A stretch of DNA of 64,000 bases from Microbacterium sp. M28 (lineage in GTDB: Bacteria; Actinomycetota; Actinomycetes; Actinomycetales; Microbacteriaceae): the NCBI RefSeq assembly GCF_025836995.1, contig NZ_CP107546.1, positions 496,001 to 560,000 on the forward strand. Reading direction: 5' to 3'. Positions 28,147 through 37,298 of the stretch are shown piece by piece (the first letter of the stretch is position 1; every line of letters begins with the position of its first letter). The position numbers were made by a program, and so were the translations under genes. The notes beneath the pieces were generated by a model that was not told where the DNA came from, ran no database searches, and was given only the letters and a program-made list of their open reading frames with translations.

Positions 28147-29517
28147 TCAGAACGGCGGGACGTCGTCGACGGGACGCTGACGTCCGCCGTGCGCGCGGAC
28201 GTCGCCGATCGCGGCGCGCAGCGTCTGGGACCGCTCGTCCACGACGCGCGTGTAGCCCAACCGGGCCGCCTCGCTGCGCCGCTGAGCGGCCTGGGTCACG
28301 GGGCGGACCTCACCGGCGAGGCTGAGCTCGCCGACCGCCGCGACCGAACGCGGTACGGAGATCTGCTGGATGGAACCGGCCACGGCCAGCGCGATCGCGA
28401 GATCGGCTGCCGGCTCGGTGAATCGCACGCCGCCGACCGTCGAGACGTAGACGTCCAGGCTGCCGGTGGGGATGCCGGCGCGGCGCTCGAGGATCGCGAG
28501 CACCATCGCCACGCGAGAGCCGTCGAGGCCGTGCACCACGCGACGCGGGTTCGGGCCGGACGCCTTGATCGTCAGCGCCTGCACCTCGACCGGCATCGCG
28601 CGCCGCCCCTCGAGAGCGATGGCGACGCAGGTCCCCGGTTCGGCGGCACCCTGCGACAGGAACAGCCCCGAGGGGTCTGGCACCTCGACGATGCCGTCAC
28701 CGGCCATCTCGAAGCAACCCACCTCGTCGGTCGGGCCGAAGCGGTTCTTGAGAGCGCGCACGAAGCGCAGCGAGGTCTGCCGGTCGCCCTCGAAATGGCA
28801 CACGACGTCGACCAGATGCTCGAGCAGCCGAGGGCCGGCGATCTGACCGTCCTTGGTCACGTGGCCGACGATGATGATCGGCAGGCTGCGCTCCTTCGCC
28901 ACGCGGATCAGCGTCGCAGCGACCTCACGGACCTGACTCGGCTGCCCTGCCGCCCCGTCGATCAAGGACGATGCGACGGTCTGGACCGAGTCGACGATCA
29001 CGAGCTCGGGGCGCACCTCGTCGATATGGCCGAGGATCGTGGCCAGGTCGGTCTCGCTGGCCAGATACAGCTCGTCGTGCAGTGCACCGGTGCGCTCGGC
29101 GCGCAGGCGCACCTGCGCGGGAGACTCCTCGGCGCTCGCGTACAGCACCCGTCGTCCAGACCGCGCGGACTGCGCCGCGACCTCGAGCAGCAGCGTCGAC
29201 TTTCCGACCCCCGGTTCGCCGCTCAGCAGGATCGCGGCACCGGGCACGATGCCCCCGCCGAGCACGCGGTCGAACTCGCCGACCCCGCTCGTGCGACGAG
29301 GGGACTCCGCCGTCGTGATCTGGGTGATCGGGCGCGCGACGCGGTCGGCCGACGGCGCCAGGGCGGTGACCTGCGGGCGCGCGATCCCCACCGAAGCGGC
29401 CTGCTCCACGACCGTCCCCCACTGCTGGCACTCGCCGCAGCGACCCACCCACTTCGACGCCGTCCACCCGCACTCGGTGCAGACGAAGGCCGGGGGAGCG
29501 GGACGGGTCTTTGCCAT
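28147..29517 (-). CDS. radA: DNA repair protein RadA
   Basis: 456 residues. The N-terminal zinc finger has C13, C16, C27 and C30. Walker A GEPGVGKST is at 100-108, Walker B at ELVIVDSVQ, and the RadA-specific KNRFG motif is present. The C-terminal third is the Lon-protease-like domain. RadA is a RecA-like ATPase that drives branch migration in recombination repair. The start at 29517 is divergent from a membrane-protein gene. Confidence 0.96.
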   Translation of the reverse strand: MAKTRPAPPAFVCTECGWTASKWVGRCGECQQWGTVVEQAASVGIARPQVTALAPSADRVARPITQITTAESPRRTSGVGEFDRVLGGGIVPGAAILLSGEPGVGKSTLLLEVAAQSARSGRRVLYASAEESPAQVRLRAERTGALHDELYLASETDLATILGHIDEVRPELVIVDSVQTVASSLIDGAAGQPSQVREVAATLIRVAKERSLPIIIVGHVTKDGQIAGPRLLEHLVDVVCHFEGDRQTSLRFVRALKNRFGPTDEVGCFEMAGDGIVEVPDPSGLFLSQGAAEPGTCVAIALEGRRAMPVEVQALTIKASGPNPRRVVHGLDGSRVAMVLAILERRAGIPTGSLDVYVSTVGGVRFTEPAADLAIALAVAGSIQQISVPRSVAAVGELSLAGEVRPVTQAAQRRSEAARLGYTRVVDERSQTLRAAIGDVRAHGGRQRPVDDVPPF

Positions 29518-29589
29518 GGATTCAGGGTAGCCGCGGCATCCGACACCGCAGACCGCTATGGTGGACCGCGAGAGAGCGGGAGGCCGGAG

Positions 29590-30111
29590 ATGTCCGATCC
29601 GAATGCAGAGATCCGCACCCTGCAGGCGAGGGTGGATCAGCTCGAGCGGATGCTGGTCGGCACCTACGCCCTGGTCATCGCGTTGGCGCTCGTGCTCGGG
29701 CTCGTCCTCCCCTACGCGACCCAGCGTTCCGGCGAGGGCGACGAGAAGGCGTGGAGCGTGCTCAGCACGGTCTTCACCCCCATCCCCGCGCCCGAGACCG
29801 AATCGTTCGGCGTCGGCCTCGCCGTCGTCGTCGGGTTCATCATTCTGATCGTGCTGACCGTGGTGATCCTCGTCGGCACACTCATCCCCGCGGCTCTCGG
29901 CATCCTGTCGGACGGGCTTCGGATCATGGGACGGGTACTGGCGATCCTCGGCATCATCGGCGCGGTCCTCGTCCTCGTGCTCAGCGTCCAGGCCATGGGG
30001 ACGGTCGGCGGCGACTTCGGCGCGGGCGGCCCCGTGCTGCTGTTCGGGATGATCGGAGTCCTCCCGCTGGTGAGCAGGTCGGCGCGATCACTGGTCTGGC
30101 CCCGCGCCTGA
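29590..30111 (+). CDS. Hypothetical membrane protein with N-terminal coiled coil
   Basis: 173 residues. A short heptad-like helix (EIRTLQARVDQLERML) precedes four membrane helices at about 22-42, 75-97, 108-134 and 143-160. GGGAGGCCGGAG lies before the ATG at 29590. No known family. Divergent from radA with 72 bp between the starts. Confidence 0.65.
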   Translation: MSDPNAEIRTLQARVDQLERMLVGTYALVIALALVLGLVLPYATQRSGEGDEKAWSVLSTVFTPIPAPETESFGVGLAVVVGFIILIVLTVVILVGTLIPAALGILSDGLRIMGRVLAILGIIGAVLVLVLSVQAMGTVGGDFGAGGPVLLFGMIGVLPLVSRSARSLVWPRA

Positions 30112-30169
30112 GGGTTATTCACGGCCCATGGTGCGGCTCGCTGTCAGGCGGCTCGGACACAATGGACCA

Positions 30170-30802
30170 ATGGCCACCGCCAGACCCGCGTACGGACCGA
30201 TCTCGAGCTACTCCCGGGTGCAGATCCTGCACCTGGTGCAGGCGCGCTCGGAGCGCTCGATCCAGGAGCTGCGCGAGGCGACGGGACTGCACGCGAACAC
30301 GATCCGCGAGCACCTCCAGCGGCTGATCGAAGGCGGCTACGTCATCGCCTCCACCGAGCACCGCACGACGCGCGGCCGACCCCGCACACTGTACAGCGCC
30401 GCGACCGGAACGCCGGAGGCGTCCAGTCCCGTCGCCCGAGACAAGGTCTCGGCCGCCGCGCGGCGCGGGGACCTGCTGCGAAGGATGCTGCCGTCGACCG
30501 CACCGGACCTCTCACCCGATGCGACCCACCAGCTCGATGCCCTCGTCGAACATCTCGAGGAGAGCGGATTCGAACCCGTCGTCGACGACGCGGCGCTCAC
30601 GGTCGACCTCACGCCTTGTCCGCACGCGGCAGGTCGCCCCGAGCACCGTCCCGTGCTGTGCGCGGTGCACCTGGGGCTGATGCAGGGCGTCCTGACGGAG
30701 GCGGGTGGTCCGCTCGCCGCCGACTGCGTGCTCGCGGCCGAACGCCCGGAGGAGTGCACAGTGCGGCTCACCCTCGCCCCTCTCACCGTGACAGCGGGCT
30801 GA
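30170..30802 (+). CDS. Winged-helix transcriptional regulator with cysteine cluster (SufR-like)
   Basis: 210 residues. The N-terminal winged helix (about 10-70) contains SIQELREATGLHANTIREHLQRLIEGG and a TTRGRPRTLY wing. The C-terminal domain has four cysteines arranged C-x13-C-x21-C-x9-C, with the CPHAAG and CAVHLGLMQGVL context seen in SufR-type regulators that carry a [4Fe-4S] cluster. No suf genes are nearby, so the target is unknown. An earlier ATG at 30128 is in frame but leaves an untypical leader. Confidence 0.75.
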   Translation: MATARPAYGPISSYSRVQILHLVQARSERSIQELREATGLHANTIREHLQRLIEGGYVIASTEHRTTRGRPRTLYSAATGTPEASSPVARDKVSAAARRGDLLRRMLPSTAPDLSPDATHQLDALVEHLEESGFEPVVDDAALTVDLTPCPHAAGRPEHRPVLCAVHLGLMQGVLTEAGGPLAADCVLAAERPEECTVRLTLAPLTVTAG

Positions 30803-30823
30803 GCCGGGGCCTGCGGCATCCGG

Positions 30824-31600
30824 TCAGCCGTACAGCGACGCCGGCGGCTCCATCGTGATCCCTGCCGCCTCGAACGCCCTGCGACGTTCCTCGATGCGAC
30901 GGTGCAGTTCGACCTGCGCATCGTCGACGAGGTGCGGGTCCAGGGCCACGTCGGGCGCGCGCGCATCGCCGTGGCCGGCGGCGATGTAGTCGTCCAGCTC
31001 CGGACCGGAGGTCCAGGACGTGATGAGCGAGTAGCGCGGCGATGTGCCGCGGTGCCAGACGGCGTGCCAGAAGCGCTGCGTGTCGACGATCACGCGCGAT
31101 CCGGCCGGCAGCGGCAGACGCACCTCGGTCGCCGGGTCGAAGCGGTCGGCGCGCAGGATCATCAGCGAGTCAGGATCGTCCGTGAGGTTGAGGGAACCGC
31201 GGACCACCCAGCCGGTGCCGTCCTCGTTGAGGCGGTTGTTGTCGTCCTGGTGGAGGTTGTAGATCGCGTCGGCGTAGGTGTTGGGCTGCAGCTCGATGAC
31301 CCGGCAGCGCCCGATGTCCGCGCCCGGCTCCTTCGCGCGGGCGACGATGGTCGGCGCGATCTCGACCTGCGACTCGATCCACACGCCGTCCTTGTCGGTG
31401 CGCGGCGGTGTGCGGTTCCAGAAGCCGTTGCAGTCGATGTCGCCGGCGTAGCTCGTGAGCGGGGCGAACCGGGTGATGCCGGACGAACGCCAGCCGATGT
31501 ACTCGAGGCTCTGCCACTCGGCCTCGTCGATGGGCCGGTCGTCGCGGTCGAGGATCACATACCCGGTCTCGTCGAGAGCGGGTGAGGTGATGAAGCCCAT
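30824..31600 (-). CDS. Hypothetical protein with 2-oxoglutarate/Fe(II) oxygenase-like residues
   Basis: 258 residues from MGFITSPALDETGY. No family is named with confidence. The central part shows an H-x-D pair (H117 and D119 in NLHQDDNNR), a distal histidine (H179 or H183 in RFWHAVWHRG) and R189 in the following strand. This is the order of metal and co-substrate ligands in double-stranded beta-helix dioxygenases. Divergent from the methionine-synthase-like gene at 31706. Confidence 0.55.
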   Translation of the reverse strand: MGFITSPALDETGYVILDRDDRPIDEAEWQSLEYIGWRSSGITRFAPLTSYAGDIDCNGFWNRTPPRTDKDGVWIESQVEIAPTIVARAKEPGADIGRCRVIELQPNTYADAIYNLHQDDNNRLNEDGTGWVVRGSLNLTDDPDSLMILRADRFDPATEVRLPLPAGSRVIVDTQRFWHAVWHRGTSPRYSLITSWTSGPELDDYIAAGHGDARAPDVALDPHLVDDAQVELHRRIEERRRAFEAAGITMEPPASLYG

Positions 31601-31705
31601 GGTGCGCCTCCTGCTCAGCGGCATCCGTTCAGGCCATCCTAACCAGCCGGGCTGGGGGTGGCAGAGCCGTCAGGGCCGGAGATATCGCGCCGATAGCCTG
31701 GAGGG

Positions 31706-32752
31706 ATGACGACACCGCAGGGTGCCCTCCTCGTGGGCAGTGTGAACTTCGACGATGCCGAGAAGACGATGCGCGTGGCCGCCGAGATGCTCGGCGGCCG
31801 CCTCAAGCGGATTCCGGACGGCGAGGTCGGCAAGAGGTTCCACTGGATCATGTTCCAGCCCGACGTGCTCGGGCAGGCCGTCGGCATCGAGCGCGTCGGA
31901 GATCAGCCGATCCCGTTCCCCGCCGGGTTGGACGCGCGCCCGCTGCGCATCGCGGACGGCGTCGAAGCGGCGTTGATCGAACTGCCGCCGCTCGGCTATG
32001 CGGATGCCGCGATCGACTCCTACGCGATCTTCACGCGGCTGCGTGCGGAGGGAGCGGTGCCCACCGGCATCCGGTTCCAGGTGTCGCTGCCGACGCCGGT
32101 CGCGGTCGTCTCATCGTTCTTCGCCGGCGACGATCGCGCCGCGATCGAGCCCGTCTACGATGCGGCGATGCGGCGCGAACTGTCGCGCATCGCGGCGGCG
32201 ATCCCGCACGAGGACCTCGCGGTGCAGTGGGATGTCGCCAGCGAGATGGGCATCATCGAGCGCGCGGCCGGCTACGGCAGGACCATGACGGCGTGGTGGC
32301 CGGGCGATCCCTTCGACGGCCTGGTCGCGCGACTCGCGGCACTGGTGGATGCGGTGCCCGCGGATGCCGAGGTCGGCGTCCACCTCTGCTACGGCGATGC
32401 GGGGGAGAAGCACTTCATCGAGCCGGCGGATGCCGGCAACCTCGTGCGCTACGCGAACGCTGTGATGGCTGCGGCGTCCCGGCCCGTGACATGGCTGCAC
32501 CTGCCGGTGCCGATCGATCGAGACGATGAGGCGTTCTTCGCTCCGCTCGCGACGCTGGAGCCGGTCGGAGAGCTGTACCTCGGTCTCGTGCACCGCGAGG
32601 ACGGAGCGGAGGGAGCGCGGCGGCGCATCGCCGCGGCATCCCGCTTCACCACCGAGTTCGGAGTCGCGACCGAGTGCGGCATCGGACGCGCACCGGCCGG
32701 CTCGACCGAGGGCATCCTCCGCACGCATGCCGAGGTCGCCGCCGCCTGGTGA
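31706..32752 (+). CDS. MetE/UROD-superfamily TIM-barrel protein
   Basis: 348 residues. The GSVNFDDAEKTMRVAAEMLG start, RIPDGEVGKR, VQWDVASEMG and HLCYGDAGEKHF segments resemble a stand-alone barrel related to cobalamin-independent methionine synthase and uroporphyrinogen decarboxylase. The catalytic zinc cysteine of MetE is not clearly present near the C-terminus, so methyl transfer is uncertain. Upstream and divergent is the putative oxygenase; the two may act together. Confidence 0.6.
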   Translation: MTTPQGALLVGSVNFDDAEKTMRVAAEMLGGRLKRIPDGEVGKRFHWIMFQPDVLGQAVGIERVGDQPIPFPAGLDARPLRIADGVEAALIELPPLGYADAAIDSYAIFTRLRAEGAVPTGIRFQVSLPTPVAVVSSFFAGDDRAAIEPVYDAAMRRELSRIAAAIPHEDLAVQWDVASEMGIIERAAGYGRTMTAWWPGDPFDGLVARLAALVDAVPADAEVGVHLCYGDAGEKHFIEPADAGNLVRYANAVMAAASRPVTWLHLPVPIDRDDEAFFAPLATLEPVGELYLGLVHREDGAEGARRRIAAASRFTTEFGVATECGIGRAPAGSTEGILRTHAEVAAAW

Positions 32753-32805
32753 GGTCGGCGCGCTACCGACATGAATCGTGTCGGGGGTTTCGCGCACGCC
32801 TCCTG

Positions 32806-32828
32806 CTTTGTTAGATTGTGGAACTAAG
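32806..32828. promoter_or_regulatory. Candidate ROK operator before beta-mannosidase
   Basis: CTTTGT (32806-32811), 11 bases, ACTAAG (32823-32828). A palindrome of the same form occurs at three other promoters in this locus. It lies 42 bp before the start codon. Confidence 0.65.
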
Positions 32829-32870
32829 TAGCGCACCTGACTGGTGGGTGCCTCAAGGCGAAGGAGCCGT

Positions 32871-35324
32871 ATGGCCGTCATCGAACTGTCCGAGAACTGG
32901 ACCGTCACCGCCGTCGCTGGGCCGGCGCCCGAGGGGATCGCCGGTGTCGCCGTGCCGGCCCGCGTTCCGGGATCCGTGCACGTCGACCTGCATCGCGCTG
33001 GTCTCATCGCAGAGCCCTTCGACGGTGCCAACGAGACGGAGCAGCAGTGGATCGGCGATGTCGACTGGTCGTTCCGAACGAGCTTCGACTGGGTCGAGGA
33101 CGGCACCGAGCGCCGTGACCTGGTCGCCGAGGGGCTCGACACGATCGCGACCCTGACGCTGAACGGCGTCGAGATCGGCCGCACCCAGAATCAGCACCGC
33201 TCCTACCGATTCGACATCGGAGCTGCGCTGGTCGCCGGACGCAACGAGCTGCGCATCGACTTCGCCGCTCCCGTCCCCGCGGCCCTCGCGCGGTCGGAGC
33301 AGCACGGTCCGCGCCCGCATACCAACCACCACGCGTACAACGCGGTGCGCAAGATGGCGAGCAGCTTCGGGTGGGACTGGGGGATCGACGTCGCGGCATC
33401 CGGAATCTGGAAGCCGATCCGCATCGAGAGCTGGTCGACGCTGCGGATCGCCTCCGTGCGTCCGCTGGTCGATGTCGACGGCACCACCGGCATCCTGAAC
33501 GCGCACGTCGACATCGAGCGCGCGGATGCCCTCAAGGCCGGTCTGCTCACGGTCCAGGTCGAGGTCGACGGCCGCATCGCCACTGCCCACCTCGCCGACC
33601 GCGAGTCCGCGGCATCCGTGCGTGTCGAGGTGCCGGACGCGCAGCTGTGGTGGCCGCGCAGCCACGGCGACCAGCCGCTGTACGACGTCGTCGTGCGCGT
33701 GAGTGCGGAAGACGCGTCGACGGCCCAGCTCTGGACGGGGCGGGTCGGCTTCCGCACGATCCGCGTCGACATCGCCCCGGATGAGCACGGCAGCCCCTAC
33801 GCGGTGCATGTGAACGACCAGCTCGTGCAGATTCGGGGCGCCAACTGGATCCCCGACCACGCGTTCACGACCGAGGTCGATCGCGATCGCTACGCACGTC
33901 GCATCGCGGACGCCACGGAGGCGAACATGAACCTGCTGCGCGTGTGGGGCGGCGGGATCTACGAGGCCGACGACTTCTACGAGATCTGCGATGAGCAGGG
34001 TGTGCTGGTGCAGCAGGACTTCCTGTTCGCATGCGCCGCGTATGCGGAGGAGGAATGGCTGGCCGTCGAGGTCGAAGCCGAGGCCCGCGAAGCCATCACC
34101 CGCCTCTCCGGGCACGCGTCGCTGGCGATCTGGAACGGCAACAACGAGAACATCGTCGGATACACGGACTGGGGCTGGCGCCCGCGTCTGGAGGGCAAGA
34201 CGTGGGGCGAGGGCTACTACAGGCGACTGTTCCCCCGCCTGATCGCCGAACTCGACCCGACCCGCTTCTACTCCGCAGGCAGCCCCTATTCCTTCTCGTC
34301 CTATGTGAGTCCCAACCTGGACACGCACGGGACCGTGCACATCTGGGACGTGTGGAACCAGAAGGACTACACCGCATACGCCGAGTGGACGCCCCGTTTC
34401 GTCGCGGAGTTCGGCTTCCAGGGGCCGCCGGCCTGGACCACGCTCGTGGATGCCGTGCACGACAGCCCGCTCGAGCCGTACGGCGAGCAGATGCTCGTGC
34501 ACCAGAAGGCGCACGAGGGCAACCTCAAGCTCGAGCGCGGATACCTGCCGCACCTGCCGAAGCCGGCGACGATCGACGACTGGCACTGGGCGACGCAGTT
34601 GAACCAGGCGGCGGCGGTGCGGTTCGGCATCTCGCACTTCCGCTCGCTCGCGCCGTACAACACCGGCTCGATCGTGTGGCAGCTCAACGACGACTGGCCG
34701 GTGATCTCGTGGGCCGCCGTCGATTTCGAGGAGCGCCGCAAGCCCCTCTGGTACGCGATCAAGGCGGTCTATGAACCGCGTTTCATCACGGTCCAGCCGC
34801 GCGACGGCGGCCTGGCGGCCGTACTGCTGAACGACCACGCGGAGCCCTGGTCGGGCGAGGTCGTGGTGCGCCGTCAGGCGTTCGACGGCACGGTCCTGGC
34901 GGAGACCTCGATCGCCGCGGAGCTGCCGGCGCGCGGCGTGCAGACGCTCACGATCCCCGAAGGTCTGAGCACTCCGCAGGAAGCGGGCGGCGAGGTGCTG
35001 GTGGTGGATGCAGTGGGCTTCGCGCGCGGCATCCATGACTTCGCCGAGGTGGTGGAGCAGCGCCTGGAGAAGGACGCGTTCGGCTCCGAGGCGAGCCGCG
35101 TCGGGGAAGACATCCGCGTGCGGATCACGGCGCGATCGTATGTCCGAGATGCCTTCATCCTGGCCGACCGCGGTCACGTGGACGCCGCCGTCGACAGCGG
35201 ACTCGTGACGCTGCTGGCCGGCGAGAGCCACGAGTTCGTCGTCACCGGTGCGCCGGTGGATACCGAAGCGGATCTGTTCCTCGGGTCGTTGGTGCTGCGT
35301 CACGCGGGAGACCTGCGGGCCTGA
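32871..35324 (+). CDS. Glycoside hydrolase family 2, beta-mannosidase type
   Basis: 817 residues. A sugar-binding domain (1-185), immunoglobulin-like domain (190-300) and catalytic barrel (about 305-640) are followed by C-terminal beta domains. The acid/base is E426 in WNGNNEN and the nucleophile is E513 in EFGFQG. RVWGGGIYE and the GWDWG segment are typical of beta-mannosidases. There is no signal peptide, so it acts in the cytoplasm on imported manno-oligosaccharides. AAGGAG precedes ATG 32871; the ROK-type site upstream implies sugar induction. Confidence 0.9.
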   Translation: MAVIELSENWTVTAVAGPAPEGIAGVAVPARVPGSVHVDLHRAGLIAEPFDGANETEQQWIGDVDWSFRTSFDWVEDGTERRDLVAEGLDTIATLTLNGVEIGRTQNQHRSYRFDIGAALVAGRNELRIDFAAPVPAALARSEQHGPRPHTNHHAYNAVRKMASSFGWDWGIDVAASGIWKPIRIESWSTLRIASVRPLVDVDGTTGILNAHVDIERADALKAGLLTVQVEVDGRIATAHLADRESAASVRVEVPDAQLWWPRSHGDQPLYDVVVRVSAEDASTAQLWTGRVGFRTIRVDIAPDEHGSPYAVHVNDQLVQIRGANWIPDHAFTTEVDRDRYARRIADATEANMNLLRVWGGGIYEADDFYEICDEQGVLVQQDFLFACAAYAEEEWLAVEVEAEAREAITRLSGHASLAIWNGNNENIVGYTDWGWRPRLEGKTWGEGYYRRLFPRLIAELDPTRFYSAGSPYSFSSYVSPNLDTHGTVHIWDVWNQKDYTAYAEWTPRFVAEFGFQGPPAWTTLVDAVHDSPLEPYGEQMLVHQKAHEGNLKLERGYLPHLPKPATIDDWHWATQLNQAAAVRFGISHFRSLAPYNTGSIVWQLNDDWPVISWAAVDFEERRKPLWYAIKAVYEPRFITVQPRDGGLAAVLLNDHAEPWSGEVVVRRQAFDGTVLAETSIAAELPARGVQTLTIPEGLSTPQEAGGEVLVVDAVGFARGIHDFAEVVEQRLEKDAFGSEASRVGEDIRVRITARSYVRDAFILADRGHVDAAVDSGLVTLLAGESHEFVVTGAPVDTEADLFLGSLVLRHAGDLRA

Positions 35325-35336
35325 CGGCTGCCGCCG

Positions 35337-35376
35337 ACGAGTGCGCCCCGTGACCTCGGTCGCGGGGCGCACTCGT
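35337..35376. terminator. Intrinsic terminator after the beta-mannosidase gene
   Basis: ACGAGTGCGCCCCG (35337-35350) and its complement 35363-35376 form a 14-bp perfect stem with a 12-nt loop, 12 bp after the stop codon. Confidence 0.85.
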
Positions 35377-35401
35377 GCATTTCCGACGTCACAACACGAC
35401 A

Positions 35402-35456
35402 CTTAGTTTCATTTGTGACAAAGATCCTTGACAGGGTTCGTTTCATTGCGTAACAA
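35402..35456 (+). promoter_or_regulatory. ABC-transporter promoter with ROK-type operator
   Basis: CTTAGT (35402-35407), 10 bases, ACAAAG (35418-35423) forms the operator; inside it TTTGTGACAAA (35412-35422) is a perfect palindrome. TTGACA (35428-35433) and TAACAA (35451-35456) are 17 bp apart, a near-consensus promoter. CATTG-CGTAA-CAATG overlaps the -10. The start codon is 95 bp downstream. Confidence 0.7.
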
Positions 35457-35551
35457 TGACCAGGCGGGAGGCCGACCTTCCGCCCCTGCAACTGCGCAGG
35501 GCTCGTCGACGCCGACGGTCACGATGCCGTGGCGTGAGGAAAGGATCACCG

Positions 35552-37255
35552 ATGCTTCTTGGCTCACAGCGCGCACGCCGCGCGACGCTCGCCCTCGGTG
35601 CCGGGGCGCTTGCGCTCGGGCTGGCACTGACCGGTTGCAGTCCGGCAGGCAGTGCGGGCGGCTCGAGCGGCGCCTCGGGCGACGCCAACACACTGGTCGG
35701 CTTCACCGGCCAGGCCGGCGACTACCAGATCAACTTCAACCCGTACTCGCCGACCAAGATCGGCGGCCTGGGCACGATCTACGAATCACTGTTCTTCGTC
35801 ACGAACGTCAACACCGAGGACTTCACGCCGCTGCTGGGCACCGAGTACACGTGGAACGCGGACGGCACCCAGCTGGACATCACGCTGCGCGAGGGCGTCA
35901 CCTGGTCCGACGGCGAGCCGTTCACCGCCGACGACGTCGTCTTCACGTTCCAGCTCATCAAGGACACCCCGGCGATCAACACCGGCGGGTTCAAGGGTGA
36001 AGTCACCAAGATCGACGACACGCATGTGAGCATCGCGTTCCCGGAGCCGGCGTTCGTGACCGGACCCGAGATCCTCGGCAAGACCTTCATCGTTCCCGAG
36101 CACATCTGGAAGGACATCGACCCGGTGGCAGACGTGCTGGCCGAGCCCGTCGGGACAGGCCCGTACGTGCTGGACAACTTCAAGGCGCAGGCCTTCACCC
36201 TCACGGCAAACGAGGATTACTGGGACGGCGCCCCGGCGGTCGAGAACATCCGCTACCTGTCGCTGTCCGGCAACACCGCCGGTGTGGACGCCCTCGCGGC
36301 CGGAACGATCGACTGGCAGACCGGCCCCGTGCCCGACATCGAGAACGTCTCGAAGAACTACCCCGGGTACGAGGCGATCACCATCGGCATGAACCAGATG
36401 GCGCTGCTGACCTGCTCGAACGCCGACCTCGGCTGCACCGGTCCGCAGACCGACCCGGCCGTGCGCAAGGCCATCTACTACGCGATCGACCGCCCGCAGG
36501 TGAACTCGCTCGCCTTCCAGGACACCGCGAGCGACATGTCGCCGACCTTCGCGCTTCTCCCCGCGCAGGAGGAGTACATCTCCGCCGCGATCGAAGAACC
36601 GACGGTGCCGAGCGAGCCGGACCTCGACAAGGTGGAGGAGCTGCTCACGGGCGCGGGCTATGCGAAGGGCGCCGACGGCATTTACGCCAAGGACGGCGAG
36701 CCGCTCAAGCTCACCATCGAGGTCGTCACCGGCTGGACCGACTACATCACGGCCATCGACACCATGGCGCAGCAGCTGAAGGCCGCCGGCATCGATGTCA
36801 CCGCGGCGCAGTCGTCGTGGAACGAATGGACCGACAAGAAGACCAAGGGCAACTACCAGCTCGCGATCGACTCGCTCGGCCAGGGCGCGGCCAGCGACCC
36901 GTACTACCTGTACAACAACAACTTCTCCACCGCGAACACCGCGAAGGTCGGCGAGACCGCCCCCGTCAATGTGTCGCGATTCAGCGACCCCGCGGTCGAT
37001 GAGGCGCTCGCGGTGCTCAAGCGCACGAGCCCGGAGGACACCGCCGCGCGTCAGGCGCAGTTCGACATCATCCAGGCGGCGATCGTCGAGGAGATGCCGT
37101 ACATCCCGATCCTCACGGGCGGAACCACGAGCGAGTTCAACGCGGCGAAGTTCACCGGGTGGCCGACGTTGGACAACCTCTACGCCTTCCCGGCGATCTG
37201 GGCGTCCCCGGACAACGCCCAGATCTTCAAGGCGCTGAAGCCCACGGGCGAGTGA
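35552..37255 (+). CDS. ABC transporter substrate-binding lipoprotein (family 5)
   Basis: 567 residues. Signal peptide with lipobox ALTGC and lipidated C29. The mature part is a family-5 (oligopeptide/oligosaccharide) binding protein: YESLFFV, ITLREGVTWSDGEPFTADDVVFTF and the VRKAIYYAIDRPQV segment. It lies in a locus of mannosidase and galactosidases, so the ligand is more likely a gluco- or galactomanno-oligosaccharide than a peptide. The ATG at 35552 follows AGGAAAGGA. First gene of a five-gene transporter operon. Confidence 0.9.
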   Translation: MLLGSQRARRATLALGAGALALGLALTGCSPAGSAGGSSGASGDANTLVGFTGQAGDYQINFNPYSPTKIGGLGTIYESLFFVTNVNTEDFTPLLGTEYTWNADGTQLDITLREGVTWSDGEPFTADDVVFTFQLIKDTPAINTGGFKGEVTKIDDTHVSIAFPEPAFVTGPEILGKTFIVPEHIWKDIDPVADVLAEPVGTGPYVLDNFKAQAFTLTANEDYWDGAPAVENIRYLSLSGNTAGVDALAAGTIDWQTGPVPDIENVSKNYPGYEAITIGMNQMALLTCSNADLGCTGPQTDPAVRKAIYYAIDRPQVNSLAFQDTASDMSPTFALLPAQEEYISAAIEEPTVPSEPDLDKVEELLTGAGYAKGADGIYAKDGEPLKLTIEVVTGWTDYITAIDTMAQQLKAAGIDVTAAQSSWNEWTDKKTKGNYQLAIDSLGQGAASDPYYLYNNNFSTANTAKVGETAPVNVSRFSDPAVDEALAVLKRTSPEDTAARQAQFDIIQAAIVEEMPYIPILTGGTTSEFNAAKFTGWPTLDNLYAFPAIWASPDNAQIFKALKPTGE

Positions 37256-37298
37256 CCGTGACCGAGGAGGAGTTCGTACAGATGGAAGGCGCGGATCG

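Noticed and set aside
28147-29517. Long plus-strand frame opposite radA (692 codons from 28033)
   Set aside because: Antisense shadow of radA joined to the real membrane-protein gene that starts at 29590.
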